64,000 nt of DNA from Bradyrhizobium diazoefficiens (lineage in GTDB: Bacteria; Pseudomonadota; Alphaproteobacteria; Rhizobiales; Xanthobacteraceae), in assembly GCF_016616235.1 (NCBI RefSeq), contig NZ_CP067100.1, forward strand, positions 5,453,001 through 5,517,000. The letters run 5' to 3'. The notes under the pieces are model-generated. The model worked only from the letters and a program-made list of their open reading frames with translations, ran no database searches and was not told where the DNA came from. This document shows positions 8,184-16,657 of the stretch, piece by piece; position 1 is the stretch's first letter; each line of letters begins with the position of its first letter. The translations under genes and the position numbers were made by a program.

Positions 8184-9167
8184 GGTTGATCTAAGGTCGG
8201 AGAATGCCTCGGCGGGTGTCTTGAAGTCCAGGCATTTGCGTGGGGTGTTGTTGAGGCGCTGAACATATCGTCTGAGATCGGCAGCCGTGAGGAGATCGAG
8301 ATCCGTCTTGCGAGGCAGCGAGCGTCGCAAGCGGCCGATCGAGTTTTCAACGCCGCCTTTTTGCCAAGGGCTGTGAGGATCACAGAAGAAAGTCTGAACG
8401 CCGAGGATATCGTGAAGCCGATGGTGCTCGGCAAACTCGTTGCCATTGTCGAAGCTGATGGTTTGGCGCATCGCTGGTGGCAGTTTGCCGAGCTGGCGGG
8501 CGATGGCTCGAGCGGTGGGAATAGCTTTTCGGTCAACGGGGCGGTGAACCAGGTTGAAGCGGCTGTGTCGTTCATGGAGAACCATCAGCCCCTGACCGGA
8601 TCGGGAGAACATCATGAAGTCGGCCTCCCAATGGCCCGGCACCTGGCGGCCTTCGACCTCAATGGGCCGTTCTGTGATCGAGCGCCGCTGTTTTATGAGG
8701 CTGGCGGAGCTGCCGCCCCGTCGCCGGCGCCCTCGCATTTTCTTGTGACGGGGCAGCAGACGATACCAGTAATCCTTCTGGGCCGTCCGATGATAGATGA
8801 AACGATAGATTGACTCATGGCTAATGATGACGCGACCATGCTTCAGCGCCAGTCGGCCGGCGATCTGCTCCGGCGAATGTCCCATCGCAAGGCTTTTGCC
8901 GACGCATCTTCGCAGGTCTGACTGGCGCGCCAGCTTGAAGCGACAATCCCATCGCCTCCGTCGCTCGGCCAATTGCTGGGCGCGGACCGGCTCATACCCG
9001 CCGGCCCAAGCCTTCGTCCGCTTGGAATTGCGCCTAAGTTCCCGATTGATCGTGGAAGGCGACCGGCCCAGGGCCGCCGCAATTTGGTTTTGAGATATAC
9101 CGCCTGCATGCAGGCGGTATATCTCAACGCGCTCCTCAAGGCTGAGCTGGCCATAACATCGTCCCAT
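8166..9167 (-). CDS. IS30-family transposase
   Basis: 333 residues, normal IS30 length, with no stop or frameshift. An N-terminal HTH (LSLEERVEIYRLHAGG then SQNQIAAALGRSPSTINREL, about 8-43) recognises the element ends. The DDE catalytic domain follows: first Asp in GHWEADFM (about 179-186), second in SFDNGNEF, and Glu in WQKGGVENSIG. The DDE residues are all present, so the enzyme looks active. ATG 9167 lies 22 bases inside the right repeat. A 38-bp perfect palindrome lies within codons about 14-26, an unusual feature that could fold in the message. Transposition by cut or copy through an abutted-ends intermediate is known for IS30. Confidence 0.93.
   Translation of the reverse strand: MGRCYGQLSLEERVEIYRLHAGGISQNQIAAALGRSPSTINRELRRNSKRTKAWAGGYEPVRAQQLAERRRRWDCRFKLARQSDLRRCVGKSLAMGHSPEQIAGRLALKHGRVIISHESIYRFIYHRTAQKDYWYRLLPRHKKMRGRRRRGGSSASLIKQRRSITERPIEVEGRQVPGHWEADFMMFSRSGQGLMVLHERHSRFNLVHRPVDRKAIPTARAIARQLGKLPPAMRQTISFDNGNEFAEHHRLHDILGVQTFFCDPHSPWQKGGVENSIGRLRRSLPRKTDLDLLTAADLRRYVQRLNNTPRKCLDFKTPAEAFSDLRSTVALQT
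9090..9127. repeat. 38-bp perfect palindrome inside the transposase gene
   Basis: The sequence is self-complementary without mismatch over 38 bases, centred on TGCA at 9107-9110 (left arm TTGAGATATACCGCCTGCA). It encodes part of the transposase HTH (VEIYRLHAGGIS). It could form a cruciform, or an mRNA hairpin 41 bases after the start codon. Confidence 0.9.
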
Positions 9168-9188
9168 CGCAACAACACCTTAGCAGGT

Positions 9189-9207
9189 GTTGCACTTGTT
9201 TCGTGAA
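9189..9207 (-). repeat. IS30 terminal inverted repeat, right
   Basis: Outer end upstream of the transposase start codon. 15 of 19 bases match the left end when inverted. Confidence 0.8.
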
Positions 9208-9299
9208 CCGAAGGGGTATCCAGTACGCCGCGGCTTTTCGGTTCTAGCCTTAGCGGCCTCTGGAATACTGGATTGCCCGCCGTCGCGGGCAATGACGGC
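9208..9299. repeat. Right half of the interrupted palindromic element
   Basis: GGGGTATCCAGTACGCCG onward matches the element at 44185-44293 in reverse orientation, through TCTGGAATACTGGAT. It then ends in a TTGCCCGCCGTCGCGGGCAA hairpin and ATGACGG. With 8133-8164 it rebuilds one copy of about 120 bp. The copy ends about 60 bases before folP. Confidence 0.75.
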
Positions 9300-9356
9300 G
9301 AGAGGATGGGCCCTCCCGTCTTGACTCCCCCTTCCCGACCGCGCAAAGCCACGCGC

Positions 9357-10241
9357 ATGAACGCCTCGTCCTCCCCATCCGTCCAGCCGGCCGGCTCGGC
9401 CGGGCCTGACGTGCTGCGAGCGCCGCTGGGACGCCCGATCCCGGCGGTGATGGGCGTGCTCAACGTGACCCCGGATTCCTTCTCCGACGGCGGCGAGTTC
9501 ATCGCGCCCGAGCTGGCGCTGGAGCGGGCGCGGGCGATGATCGCCGACGGCGCCGACATCATCGATATCGGCGCCGAATCCACCCGGCCCTACAAGGGCG
9601 CGAAGGCCGTCACGGCCGAGGACGAGCTGGCCCGGCTGAAGCCGGTGCTGGCTGATGTCGTCGCGCTCGGCGTGCCCGTGTCGATCGACAGCATGAAGGC
9701 GGAGGTGGTGGCCTTCGCCCTCGACCAGGGCGCCACGATCGCCAACGACGTCTGGGGCCTGCAACGCGATGCCGACATGGCGCCGCTGGTCGCCGCGAAA
9801 GGCGTCCCCGTCATCGTCATGCACAACCGCGACAGCGTCGATCCCGCCATCGACATCGTGGTGGACATGAAGGCATTCTTCCTGCGCTCGCTCGATATCG
9901 CCGCGAAAGCCGGCATCGCGCGCGAGAAAATCGTGCTCGATCCCGGCATCGGCTTCGGCAAGACCGCGGAGCAGAGCATGATCGCGCTGGCGCGCTTGCG
10001 CGAGCTCGACATGTTCGGCTTGCCGATCCTGGTCGGTGCCTCGCGCAAACGCTTCATCGCCTCGGTGTCGCCGTCGGAGCCATCGGGGCGGCTCGGCGGC
10101 TCGATCGCCGCGCATCTGATCGCAGCCCAGAAGGGCGCAAAAATCATCCGGACCCATGACGTCGCCGCGACCTTGCAGGCCCTGCGGGTGGCGCACGCAA
10201 TCGAGAGCAAGCCAGAGAGCACGCCAGGGAGCACGTCATGA
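9357..10241 (+). CDS. folP: Dihydropteroate synthase
   Basis: 294 residues. It joins p-aminobenzoate to the pterin pyrophosphate in folate synthesis and is the sulfonamide target. Signature motifs are near the N terminus, GVLNVTPDSFSDGG and DIIDIGAESTRP. Conserved strands follow (VPVSIDSMKAEV, IANDVWG, VIVMHNR), then the LDPGIGFGKT pterin site, the GASRKRF substrate loop and a final IIRTHDV. The open frame extends upstream to a TTG inside the palindromic repeat, so ATG 9357 is the better start. Its stop overlaps the folB start by four bases (ATGA), and folB likewise overlaps folK, giving a compact folate operon. Confidence 0.96.
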   Translation: MNASSSPSVQPAGSAGPDVLRAPLGRPIPAVMGVLNVTPDSFSDGGEFIAPELALERARAMIADGADIIDIGAESTRPYKGAKAVTAEDELARLKPVLADVVALGVPVSIDSMKAEVVAFALDQGATIANDVWGLQRDADMAPLVAAKGVPVIVMHNRDSVDPAIDIVVDMKAFFLRSLDIAAKAGIAREKIVLDPGIGFGKTAEQSMIALARLRELDMFGLPILVGASRKRFIASVSPSEPSGRLGGSIAAHLIAAQKGAKIIRTHDVAATLQALRVAHAIESKPESTPGSTS

Positions 10242-10606
10242 CCGATACGATCTTCGTCACCGGCCTGTCGATCCATGCCCGCCATGGCGTGATGGATCAC
10301 GAGACCGAGGTCGGCCAGCGTTTCGTCATCGATCTCGAACTCTACACCGACCTGTCGGAGCCCTCGCGCAGCGACCGCCTCGCCGACACCGTGTCCTACG
10401 CCGACGTCGTGGCGACCACGACGGCGGCGTTCAAGAACACCAACTACAAGCTTTTGGAGCGCGCGGCCGGCGCAGTCGCCGACGCCATCCTGTCGCACTT
10501 CCCGCGGATCCGCGCCGTGAAGATCACCGTGCACAAGCCGCATGCGCCGATCGCGGCGATCTTCGACGACGTCGGCATCATGCTGACCCGCTCGCGGCAT
10601 CCCTGA
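10238..10606 (+). CDS. folB: Dihydroneopterin aldolase
   Basis: 122 residues, the full family length. It cleaves dihydroneopterin to hydroxymethyldihydropterin and glycolaldehyde, the step before folK. Motifs: an N-terminal strand IFVTGLSIHARHGVMDHE carrying the conserved pterin-binding Glu, then FVIDLELYTDL, DTVSYADVV and a C-terminal ITVHKPHAPI with the catalytic Lys. The start overlaps folP by four bases (ATGA) and the stop overlaps folK (TGATG), implying translational coupling. No odd features. Confidence 0.95.
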   Translation: MTDTIFVTGLSIHARHGVMDHETEVGQRFVIDLELYTDLSEPSRSDRLADTVSYADVVATTTAAFKNTNYKLLERAAGAVADAILSHFPRIRAVKITVHKPHAPIAAIFDDVGIMLTRSRHP

Positions 10607-11097
10607 TGGCAAGCGTGCTGATCGCCCTCGGCGGCAATGTCGGCGATGTCCGAGCGACATTCAAAAAGGCGATCACCAATATTTGCGGCATGGCGCAAGC
10701 CGCAATTGTGGCGCGCTCCTCGGACTATGCGACGCCGCCTTGGGGCGACGAGGACCAGGCGCCCTTCATCAATGCCTGCGTCGAGATCGAGACCGATCTC
10801 GATCCGCACGCGCTCTTGTTCGTCATGCAGAAGGTCGAGCAGAAATTCGGCCGTATCAGGGACAAGCAGCGGCGCTGGGGCCCGCGCACGCTCGATCTCG
10901 ACATGATCGCCTATGACGACGTCTCCTTGCACAAGCCCGACCTGACCCTGCCGCATCCGCGCCTGTTCGAGCGCGCTTTCGTGCTGGTGCCGCTCGCCGA
11001 AATCGCGCCCGACCGAGTGATCTCCGGCATTCGTGTGCGTGACGGGCTTGCCAGCGTCTCGACGCAAGGCATTGAGCGGCTTCCGGATACCGGTTAA
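10606..11097 (+). CDS. folK: 2-amino-4-hydroxy-6-hydroxymethyldihydropteridine pyrophosphokinase (HPPK)
   Basis: 163 residues. It transfers pyrophosphate from ATP to hydroxymethyldihydropterin, feeding folP. The HPPK markers are LIALGGNVGDV at the N terminus, SSDYATPPWG, INACVEIETDLDP, then the signature RWGPRTLDLDMIAYDD with the magnesium-binding Asp pair, and LPHPRLFERAFVLVPL. The ATG at 10606 overlaps the folB stop, and longer upstream frames are shadows within folB. It is the last gene of the folate operon. mutA starts about 80 bases later and is probably a separate unit. Confidence 0.96.
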   Translation: MASVLIALGGNVGDVRATFKKAITNICGMAQAAIVARSSDYATPPWGDEDQAPFINACVEIETDLDPHALLFVMQKVEQKFGRIRDKQRRWGPRTLDLDMIAYDDVSLHKPDLTLPHPRLFERAFVLVPLAEIAPDRVISGIRVRDGLASVSTQGIERLPDTG

Positions 11098-11177
11098 CCA
11101 AAAACAACCGTTTGCAGGGACCGCCCGCCGTGGCAATTTCGCCTGCGAATGAGAAGACTTTGGGAGCCCTTGGCTGC

Positions 11178-13049
11178 ATGACCTCCGTGACTGACGATCT
11201 GCCGCTGGCGGCCGATTTTCCCAAGGCGACCGTCGAAGACTGGCGCAAGCTGGTCGACGGCGTGCTGAACGGCGCGCCGTTCGAGAAGCTGGTCGGCAAG
11301 ACCTATGACGGCATCAAGATCGACCCGCTCTATCCGCGCGCCAGCGGCGTTACGCCCGTGGTGGGACGGGCCGCTTCTGCGCCGTGGCAAATCATGCAGC
11401 GGATCGACCATCCCGATCCGGCGCTCGCGAACGCGCAGGCGCTCACCGACCTCGAGAACGGCGCGACGGGGCTTGTGCTGGTGTTCGCCGGCGCCAATGG
11501 CGCTCGCGGCTTCGGCCTGGAACCTTCGGCCGATGCCATCGCAACAGTGTTGAAGGACATTCATCTCGATGCCGGCATTGGCCTCGAGCTCGAGATCGGT
11601 CCGCAATCGCGGATGGCCGCGATCCATGTCGCGGAATATGTGAAGAGCAAGGGCCTCGATCCCGCGGCTTGCAACATCCGCTTCGGCCTCGATCCGCTCG
11701 CCGCCTGTGCGGTGTGGGGCCACAGCCCTTATAGCTGGGACGAGATCGTTCCCGCTATCACGGGCGGCATCAAGGGTCTCGCCGCACTCGGCTTCAGCGG
11801 GCCGTTTGCCTCCGCCGACGGACGCGTTATCCACGACGCCGGTGGCTCCGAGGTGCAGGAGCTCGCCTTCGCGCTCGCCTGCGGCGTTGCCTACTTGCGC
11901 GCGATCGAAGGTGGCGGCATTCCGCTCGAGCAGGCGCGGGATATGGTCTATGCGCGGCTTGCCGCCGATGCTGACCAGTTCCTGACCATGGCCAAATTCC
12001 GCGCACTGCGGCTGCTGTGGACGCGCATCGAGACGGCCTGCGGGCTGACGCCAAAACCGCTGTTCATCGCCGCCGACACCGCCTGGCGCATGCTGACGCA
12101 GCGCGACCCCTATGTGAACATGCTGCGCGCGACCGTCGCGACATTCGCAGCGGGGCTCGCCGGCGCCAACGCGATCACCGTGCTGCCGCATACGACGGCG
12201 CTGGGCCTGCCTGATCCGTTCGCGCGGCGCGTGGCGCGCAATACGCAGCTCCTGCTGCTGGACGAAAGCAATCTCGCCAAAGTCAGCGATCCCGCAGCGG
12301 GCGCCGGCGGCATCGAGACGCTGACCGCGCAGCTGTGCGAGGCGGCCTGGGCGCTGTTCCAGGAGAGCGAGAAAGCCGGCGGCGCCTTTGCCGCGCTTCA
12401 GCAGGGCCTGTTCCAGAGCAAGGTCGCGGCGACGCGAAAGGCGCGCGAGGCCAACATCGCCAAGCGCTGCGACGTGTTGACCGGCGCCAGCGAGTTTCCG
12501 AACCTGCATGAGAGCGAGACCGCGGTGCTCCAGGCAACGCCGGTCGCGCTCGCGCCTTACGGCGAGCAAAAATACAAGTTCGATCCGCTCCCCCCGATGC
12601 GGCTTGCGCAACCATTCGAGGCGCTTCGCGACAAATCCGATGCAGCACTGAAGGCGCGCGGCGCGCGGCCAAAAGTGTTTTTGGCCAATCTCGGCACGCC
12701 CGCCGATTTCACGCCGCGCGCGACCTTTGCGAGGAGCTTTTTCGAAGCCGGCGGGATCCAGGCGGTGGACAGCGAGGGCTTTAGCGATCCGGCCGAGCTG
12801 GCTGCCGCGTTCCGGGCCTCAGGCGCGGAGCTTGCCTGCCTTTGTTCCAGCGACAAGGTCTATGCGGAACACGCCGAAGCTACGGCAAAGGCCCTGCAAA
12901 GTGCAGGAAGCCGACATATCTACCTGGCAGGCCGCCCGGCTGAGGCCGAGGCGGACTTGCGGGCTGCCGGGGTCACCGGCTTCATCTTTGCCGGGGCCGA
13001 CGCGCTTGCCACGCTACAGGAGGCCTACCTTCGGATGGAGCAGGCATGA
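11178..13049 (+). CDS. mutA: Methylmalonyl-CoA mutase small (beta) subunit
   Basis: 623 residues. It pairs with MutB, which carries the active site, to interconvert methylmalonyl-CoA and succinyl-CoA in propionate assimilation. The barrel part runs from WRKLVDGVLNG through TYDGIKIDPLYPR and ends near residue 460. A degenerate cobalamin-like domain follows, in which LGTPADFTPRATFA replaces the B12-ligand DxHxxG motif, as expected for the non-catalytic subunit. ATG 11178 is preceded by GGGAG at 11162-11166. GTG 11130 and TTG 11112 are possible longer starts. The stop overlaps the next gene by four bases (ATGA). Confidence 0.92.
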   Translation: MTSVTDDLPLAADFPKATVEDWRKLVDGVLNGAPFEKLVGKTYDGIKIDPLYPRASGVTPVVGRAASAPWQIMQRIDHPDPALANAQALTDLENGATGLVLVFAGANGARGFGLEPSADAIATVLKDIHLDAGIGLELEIGPQSRMAAIHVAEYVKSKGLDPAACNIRFGLDPLAACAVWGHSPYSWDEIVPAITGGIKGLAALGFSGPFASADGRVIHDAGGSEVQELAFALACGVAYLRAIEGGGIPLEQARDMVYARLAADADQFLTMAKFRALRLLWTRIETACGLTPKPLFIAADTAWRMLTQRDPYVNMLRATVATFAAGLAGANAITVLPHTTALGLPDPFARRVARNTQLLLLDESNLAKVSDPAAGAGGIETLTAQLCEAAWALFQESEKAGGAFAALQQGLFQSKVAATRKAREANIAKRCDVLTGASEFPNLHESETAVLQATPVALAPYGEQKYKFDPLPPMRLAQPFEALRDKSDAALKARGARPKVFLANLGTPADFTPRATFARSFFEAGGIQAVDSEGFSDPAELAAAFRASGAELACLCSSDKVYAEHAEATAKALQSAGSRHIYLAGRPAEAEADLRAAGVTGFIFAGADALATLQEAYLRMEQA

Positions 13050-13510
13050 CCGAATCCGGCAAGACAGTCTTCACCGGCGGCTGCCAATGCGGCGCCGTGC
13101 GCTTCGCGGTCACGGCCACGCCGAACCGGGTCTCGATCTGCCATTGCCGGATGTGCCAGAAGGCCAGCGGTGCGCCGTTCGCCTCCTTTGCCGACATCAA
13201 TCGGGCTGACTTCGCCTGGACCAAAGGCAAGCCTTCGTTCTTCCGCTCCTCCTCGATTGCCGATCGCGGCTATTGCGCCGCCTGCGGCACGCCGCTGAGC
13301 TTCGCCCGCATCGATGGCGACCGCATCGAGATCATGACCGGCGCCTTCGACCGCCCCGACCGGCTGGTGCCAACCCGGCAGTACGGAACCGAGTCCCGCC
13401 TCGGCTGGGTGGTCGGCATCTCCAACCTGCCGAGCCAAACCACGCAGCAGAATTACGGACCGGAGAAGATGGCGACCATCGTCAGCCATCAGCATCCGGA
13501 TCATGATTGA
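13046..13510 (+). CDS. GFA-family zinc protein (glutathione-dependent formaldehyde-activating-like)
   Basis: 154 residues. Zinc ligands are in [10 protein letters not shown] (two Cys near 12-14), [12 protein letters not shown] (three Cys near 33-38) and YCAACGTPL (near 75-83), the complete GFA/CENP-V-like pattern. The family is named for the formaldehyde-glutathione enzyme Gfa of Paracoccus, but most members have unknown substrates and that activity is not implied here. It sits exactly between mutA and mutB, overlapping mutA by four bases. It is therefore almost certainly translated with the mutase, which is an unusual place for such a gene. Confidence 0.88.
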   Translation: MTESGKTVFTGGCQCGAVRFAVTATPNRVSICHCRMCQKASGAPFASFADINRADFAWTKGKPSFFRSSSIADRGYCAACGTPLSFARIDGDRIEIMTGAFDRPDRLVPTRQYGTESRLGWVVGISNLPSQTTQQNYGPEKMATIVSHQHPDHD

Positions 13511-13533
13511 GCGCCTATAGAATGGTTGAAGCC

Positions 13534-15690
13534 ATGAGCCGCATCCCTGATTTCGCCGACGTCGCCTTCGAGCGTATCGCCACCGCAGCGCCGTCAGGCA
13601 GCGCCGAGCCGTGGCTGACGCCCGAGGGAATTCTGGTGAAGCCCGCTTATGGCGAGGCGGATCTCGCCGGGCTCGATTTCCTCGAGACCTATCCGGGCAT
13701 CGCGCCTTACCTGCGCGGCCCCTACCCGACCATGTATGTCAACCAGCCCTGGACGGTCAGGCAATATGCCGGCTTCTCCACGGCGGAGGATTCCAACGCG
13801 TTCTACCGCCGCAATCTGGCGGCCGGACAGAAAGGCCTCTCGGTGGCCTTCGACCTCGCCACGCATCGCGGCTACGACTCGGATCATCCGCGCGTCGGCG
13901 GCGACGTCGGCATGGCTGGTGTCGCCATCGATTCCATCTACGACATGCGCACGCTGTTTGCGGGGATTCCGCTCGAGCAGATGAGCGTGTCCATGACCAT
14001 GAACGGCGCGGTGCTGCCGATCCTCGCGCTCTACGTCGCGGCCGCCGAGGAACAGGGCGTACCGCCGGAAAAGCTCTCGGGCACCATTCAGAACGACATT
14101 CTGAAAGAGTTCATGGTGCGCAACACCTATATCTATCCGCCAGCGCCCTCGATGCGGATCATCTCCGACATCTTCGCTTACACCTCCACGAGGATGCCGA
14201 AATACAATTCGATCTCGATCTCCGGCTACCACATGCAGGAGGCCGGCGCGACGCAGGACCTCGAGCTCGCCTATACGCTCGCCGACGGCGTCGAATACTT
14301 ACGCGCCGGCCTTGCCGCCGGCCTGGATGTCGACCGCTTCGCGCCGCGGCTGTCGTTCTTCTGGGCGATCGGCATGAACTTCTTCATGGAGGTCGCCAAG
14401 CTGCGCGCCGCGCGCCTGCTCTGGGCGAAGCTCTTGAAGCCGTTCAATCCGAAAGACCCCCGCTCTCTATCGCTGCGCACGCATAGCCAGACCTCGGGCT
14501 GGTCGCTGACCGCGCAGGACGTCTTCAACAACGTGATGCGCACGACGGTGGAGGCGATGGCGGCGACGCAAGGCCACACTCAGTCGCTGCACACCAACGC
14601 ACTCGACGAGGCGCTCGCGCTGCCGACCGACTTCTCGGCCCGCATCGCCCGCAACACCCAGCTGTTCCTGCAGCAGGAGAGCGGCACCACCCGCATCATC
14701 GATCCCTGGGGCGGCTCATATTACGTCGAGCGCCTGACGCGCGATCTCGCCGCGAAAGCCTGGGGCCATATCCAGGAGGTCGAGGAGCTCGGCGGCATGG
14801 CGAAGGCCATCGAGGCCGGCGTACCGAAGCTGCGCATTGAGGAAGCCTCGGCCAAGACGCAAGCCCGCATCGATGCCGGCAAGCAGGCCGTGATCGGCGT
14901 CAACAAGTACAAGCCGACCGACGAGACGCCGATCGAAATCCTCAAGGTCGACAACACCAATGTTCGGCGCCTGCAGATCGACAAGCTGACGCGCCTCAAA
15001 TCCGAGCGCAACCAGAAGGACGTCGACGCCGCGCTCGCCGCACTGACGCGCTCGGCCGGCGAAGGCAACGGCAATCTGCTCGCGCTCGCAATCGACGCGG
15101 CGCGCGCGAAAGCAACCGTCGGCGAAATCTCTGACGCGATGGAGAAAGTGTTCGGCCGGCACCGCGCCGAGATCAAATCCATCACCGGCGTCTACAAGCG
15201 AGAGGCGTCCAGCATGGGCAACCAGGTCGAGAAGGTTCAGGCGCTGATCGACGCCTTTGAAGAAGCGGAGGGCCGCCGCCCGCGCATCCTGGTCGCCAAA
15301 ATCGGCCAGGACGGCCACGACCGCGGCCAGAAGGTGATTGCATCCGCCTTCGCCGATATCGGCTTCGACGTCGACATCGGGCCGCTGTTTGCGACCGCCG
15401 ACGAAGCCGCGCGGCAGGCGATCGAGAACGACGTGCACATCCTCGGCGTCTCCTCGCTCGCCGCTGCCCATCTCACCGCCGTGCCGGAGCTCCAAGCCGC
15501 GCTGAAGAAGCAGGGCCGCGACGACATCATGATCATCGTCGGCGGCGTGGTGCCGCCGCAGGACTACGATGCGCTCTACGCGGCCGGCGCAGAAGCGATC
15601 TTCCCGCCGGGCACCGTGATCGCGGACGCGGCCGAGGAGCTGATCCGCAAGCTGAATGCCCGGCTCGGGCATAGTGAGGCGGCGGAGTAA
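13534..15690 (+). CDS. mutB: Methylmalonyl-CoA mutase large (alpha) subunit
   Basis: 718 residues. Adenosylcobalamin-dependent radical isomerase converting methylmalonyl-CoA to succinyl-CoA. The TIM barrel (about 40-560) contains the substrate loop [20 protein letters not shown] (Tyr and Arg contacts) and [16 protein letters not shown], with [13 protein letters not shown] later. The C-terminal cobalamin domain has GQDGHDRG, with the His that replaces the lower axial ligand, then VSSLAAAH and [14 protein letters not shown] 13534 is preferred because the family usually begins 'SRIPDF'. TTG 13507 and ATG 13522 lie in the same frame. It follows mutA and the GFA gene in one operon, with meaB 4 kb further on. 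Confidence 0.96.
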   Translation: MSRIPDFADVAFERIATAAPSGSAEPWLTPEGILVKPAYGEADLAGLDFLETYPGIAPYLRGPYPTMYVNQPWTVRQYAGFSTAEDSNAFYRRNLAAGQKGLSVAFDLATHRGYDSDHPRVGGDVGMAGVAIDSIYDMRTLFAGIPLEQMSVSMTMNGAVLPILALYVAAAEEQGVPPEKLSGTIQNDILKEFMVRNTYIYPPAPSMRIISDIFAYTSTRMPKYNSISISGYHMQEAGATQDLELAYTLADGVEYLRAGLAAGLDVDRFAPRLSFFWAIGMNFFMEVAKLRAARLLWAKLLKPFNPKDPRSLSLRTHSQTSGWSLTAQDVFNNVMRTTVEAMAATQGHTQSLHTNALDEALALPTDFSARIARNTQLFLQQESGTTRIIDPWGGSYYVERLTRDLAAKAWGHIQEVEELGGMAKAIEAGVPKLRIEEASAKTQARIDAGKQAVIGVNKYKPTDETPIEILKVDNTNVRRLQIDKLTRLKSERNQKDVDAALAALTRSAGEGNGNLLALAIDAARAKATVGEISDAMEKVFGRHRAEIKSITGVYKREASSMGNQVEKVQALIDAFEEAEGRRPRILVAKIGQDGHDRGQKVIASAFADIGFDVDIGPLFATADEAARQAIENDVHILGVSSLAAAHLTAVPELQAALKKQGRDDIMIIVGGVVPPQDYDALYAAGAEAIFPPGTVIADAAEELIRKLNARLGHSEAAE

Positions 15691-15728
15691 CGGTCACCGT
15701 CGATCTTCCGACAAGAAGGAATTTTTGC

Positions 15729-16523
15729 GTGATGTTTCTCGCGCCAACGCTCGTGCGCGCGCTGACTGCGGTCGCCGTTTGCGGCGCGCTGTTCGGTCTC
15801 GCGCACGCCGCCGGCCCCAAGCCCGACGCCGTCGTCAAGACCAAGAGCATCGACGCCCGCGTCTTCCTCGACGACAGAATCAAGGCAGATGCCGCGCTGG
15901 CGGCGGATTGCCTCGCCGAAGGCAAAAAGTGGCTCGACAAGAACGCGGCTGAAGCCGCCGCCTCGCGCGAGCAGGATCCGCAGTTCTTCAGGGACGGCGG
16001 CTGGGATTTCGAGCGCAAATATGCGATCCGCTCCGTCGTTGCCGACCGCTACGTCAGCGTCCTGCGCGACGACTACATGGATACCCACGGCGCGCATCCC
16101 AACTCGGACGTGAACACGATCCTGTGGGACAAGGCCGAGGGCAAGCGCATCTCGATCCGCCCGTTCTTCACCGAGACCGCCGACGGCGGGCCCACCATGA
16201 CGGCGATGGTGAAGGCCGTGATCGCCTCGCTGAAAATCGAGAAGAAGAAGCGCGACACCAGCGAGACCGCGACCGACGAGTGGTTCAAGCACTTGGAGCC
16301 GAGCCTGCTCAAGATCGGCGCGGTGACGCTCGCGCCTTCAACCGAAGCGGGCAAGAGCTCCGGGCTCACCTTCCACTATCCACCCTACGCGGTCGGCCCC
16401 TACGCCGAAGGCGAGTATGTCGCCTTCGTGCCGTGGGAGAGACTGAAGCCGCATCTCACCGCGGAAGGCACGCGCATCTTCGGCGGCGCGCGGCCGAAGG
16501 GCGATGCGGACGAGCCGCAATGA
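15729..16523 (+). CDS. Secreted DUF3298/RsiV-like domain protein
   Basis: 264 residues. An N-terminal signal peptide (LVRALTAVAVCGALFGLAHA, about 8-27, cleavage after AHA) exports it. The mature part has RYVSVLRDDYMDTHGAHPNSD near the middle, followed by WDKAEGKRISIRPFF. It ends with FHYPPYAVGPYAEGEYVAF and VPWERLKPHL. This is the DUF3298 pattern seen at the C terminus of RsiV and the PdaC group, a periplasmic module that in some proteins binds lysozyme or peptidoglycan. A catalytic role is not evident. GTG 15729 and ATG 15732 are both acceptable, preceded by AGAAGGA at 15713-15719. It lies 38 bases after mutB but seems unrelated in function. Confidence 0.82.
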   Translation: MMFLAPTLVRALTAVAVCGALFGLAHAAGPKPDAVVKTKSIDARVFLDDRIKADAALAADCLAEGKKWLDKNAAEAAASREQDPQFFRDGGWDFERKYAIRSVVADRYVSVLRDDYMDTHGAHPNSDVNTILWDKAEGKRISIRPFFTETADGGPTMTAMVKAVIASLKIEKKKRDTSETATDEWFKHLEPSLLKIGAVTLAPSTEAGKSSGLTFHYPPYAVGPYAEGEYVAFVPWERLKPHLTAEGTRIFGGARPKGDADEPQ

Positions 16524-16564
16524 TCAGGATTTGGACAACGCCACCACGTTGCTCACAGCGCATT

Positions 16565-16576
16565 GGTAGCGCTACC
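16565..16576. promoter_or_regulatory. LacI-type palindromic operator upstream of tctC
   Basis: GGTAGCGCTACC is a perfect 12-bp palindrome with the GCGC core typical of LacI-family operators. It abuts the -35 of the predicted tctC promoter, so a bound protein would block polymerase. No LacI gene lies in the window. The site is seen, the regulator is inferred. Confidence 0.5.
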
Positions 16577-16606
16577 TTGCGACGGCGCGGCAAAGCCGAC
16601 TAGAAT
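16577..16606 (+). promoter_or_regulatory. Predicted sigma-70 promoter of tctCBA
   Basis: TTGCGA (16577-16582), an 18-base spacer and TAGAAT (16601-16606), about 50 bases before the tctC start. It is the only good pair in this 134-base gap and lies next to the palindromic operator. Confidence 0.4.
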
Positions 16607-16622
16607 GCTTCCATTGACAAGA

Positions 16623-16642
16623 GCGCCCGACGTCACGGGCGC
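16623..16642 (+). promoter_or_regulatory. Hairpin in the tctC leader
   Basis: GCGCCCG and CGGGCGC form a perfect 7-bp stem with a 6-base loop. It ends five bases before the Shine-Dalgarno GGGAGG (16647-16652) and could influence translation. It is not followed by a T run, so it is not an intrinsic terminator. Confidence 0.4.
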
Positions 16643-16657
16643 CGCTGGGAGGCATTG

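Larger units (their letters stand above)
8165..9207 (-). mobile_element. IS30-family insertion sequence, intact
   Basis: 1043 bp. The imperfect terminal inverted repeats are 8165-8183 (TTCACGTTTGAAGTGCAAC) and 9189-9207, whose complement reads TTCACGAAACAAGTGCAAC (15 of 19 identical). One full-length transposase fills the interior on the minus strand. The flanks belong to the two halves of one palindromic repeat, so the element landed in that palindrome. No clean short target duplication can be seen: left flank GATGGA, right flank CCGAAG. The repeat resumes imperfectly, so a small rearrangement at the junction is possible. Confidence 0.9.

Noticed and set aside
8146..9220. Target-site duplication for the IS30 element
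   Set aside because: GCGAAAGCGGGG on the left and CCGAAGGGG on the right look alike, but this is imperfect and explained by the repeat's own hairpin.
11094..12611. 505-residue open frame antisense to mutA
   Set aside because: Shadow frame with Arg/Glu/Gln-rich content and no family resemblance.
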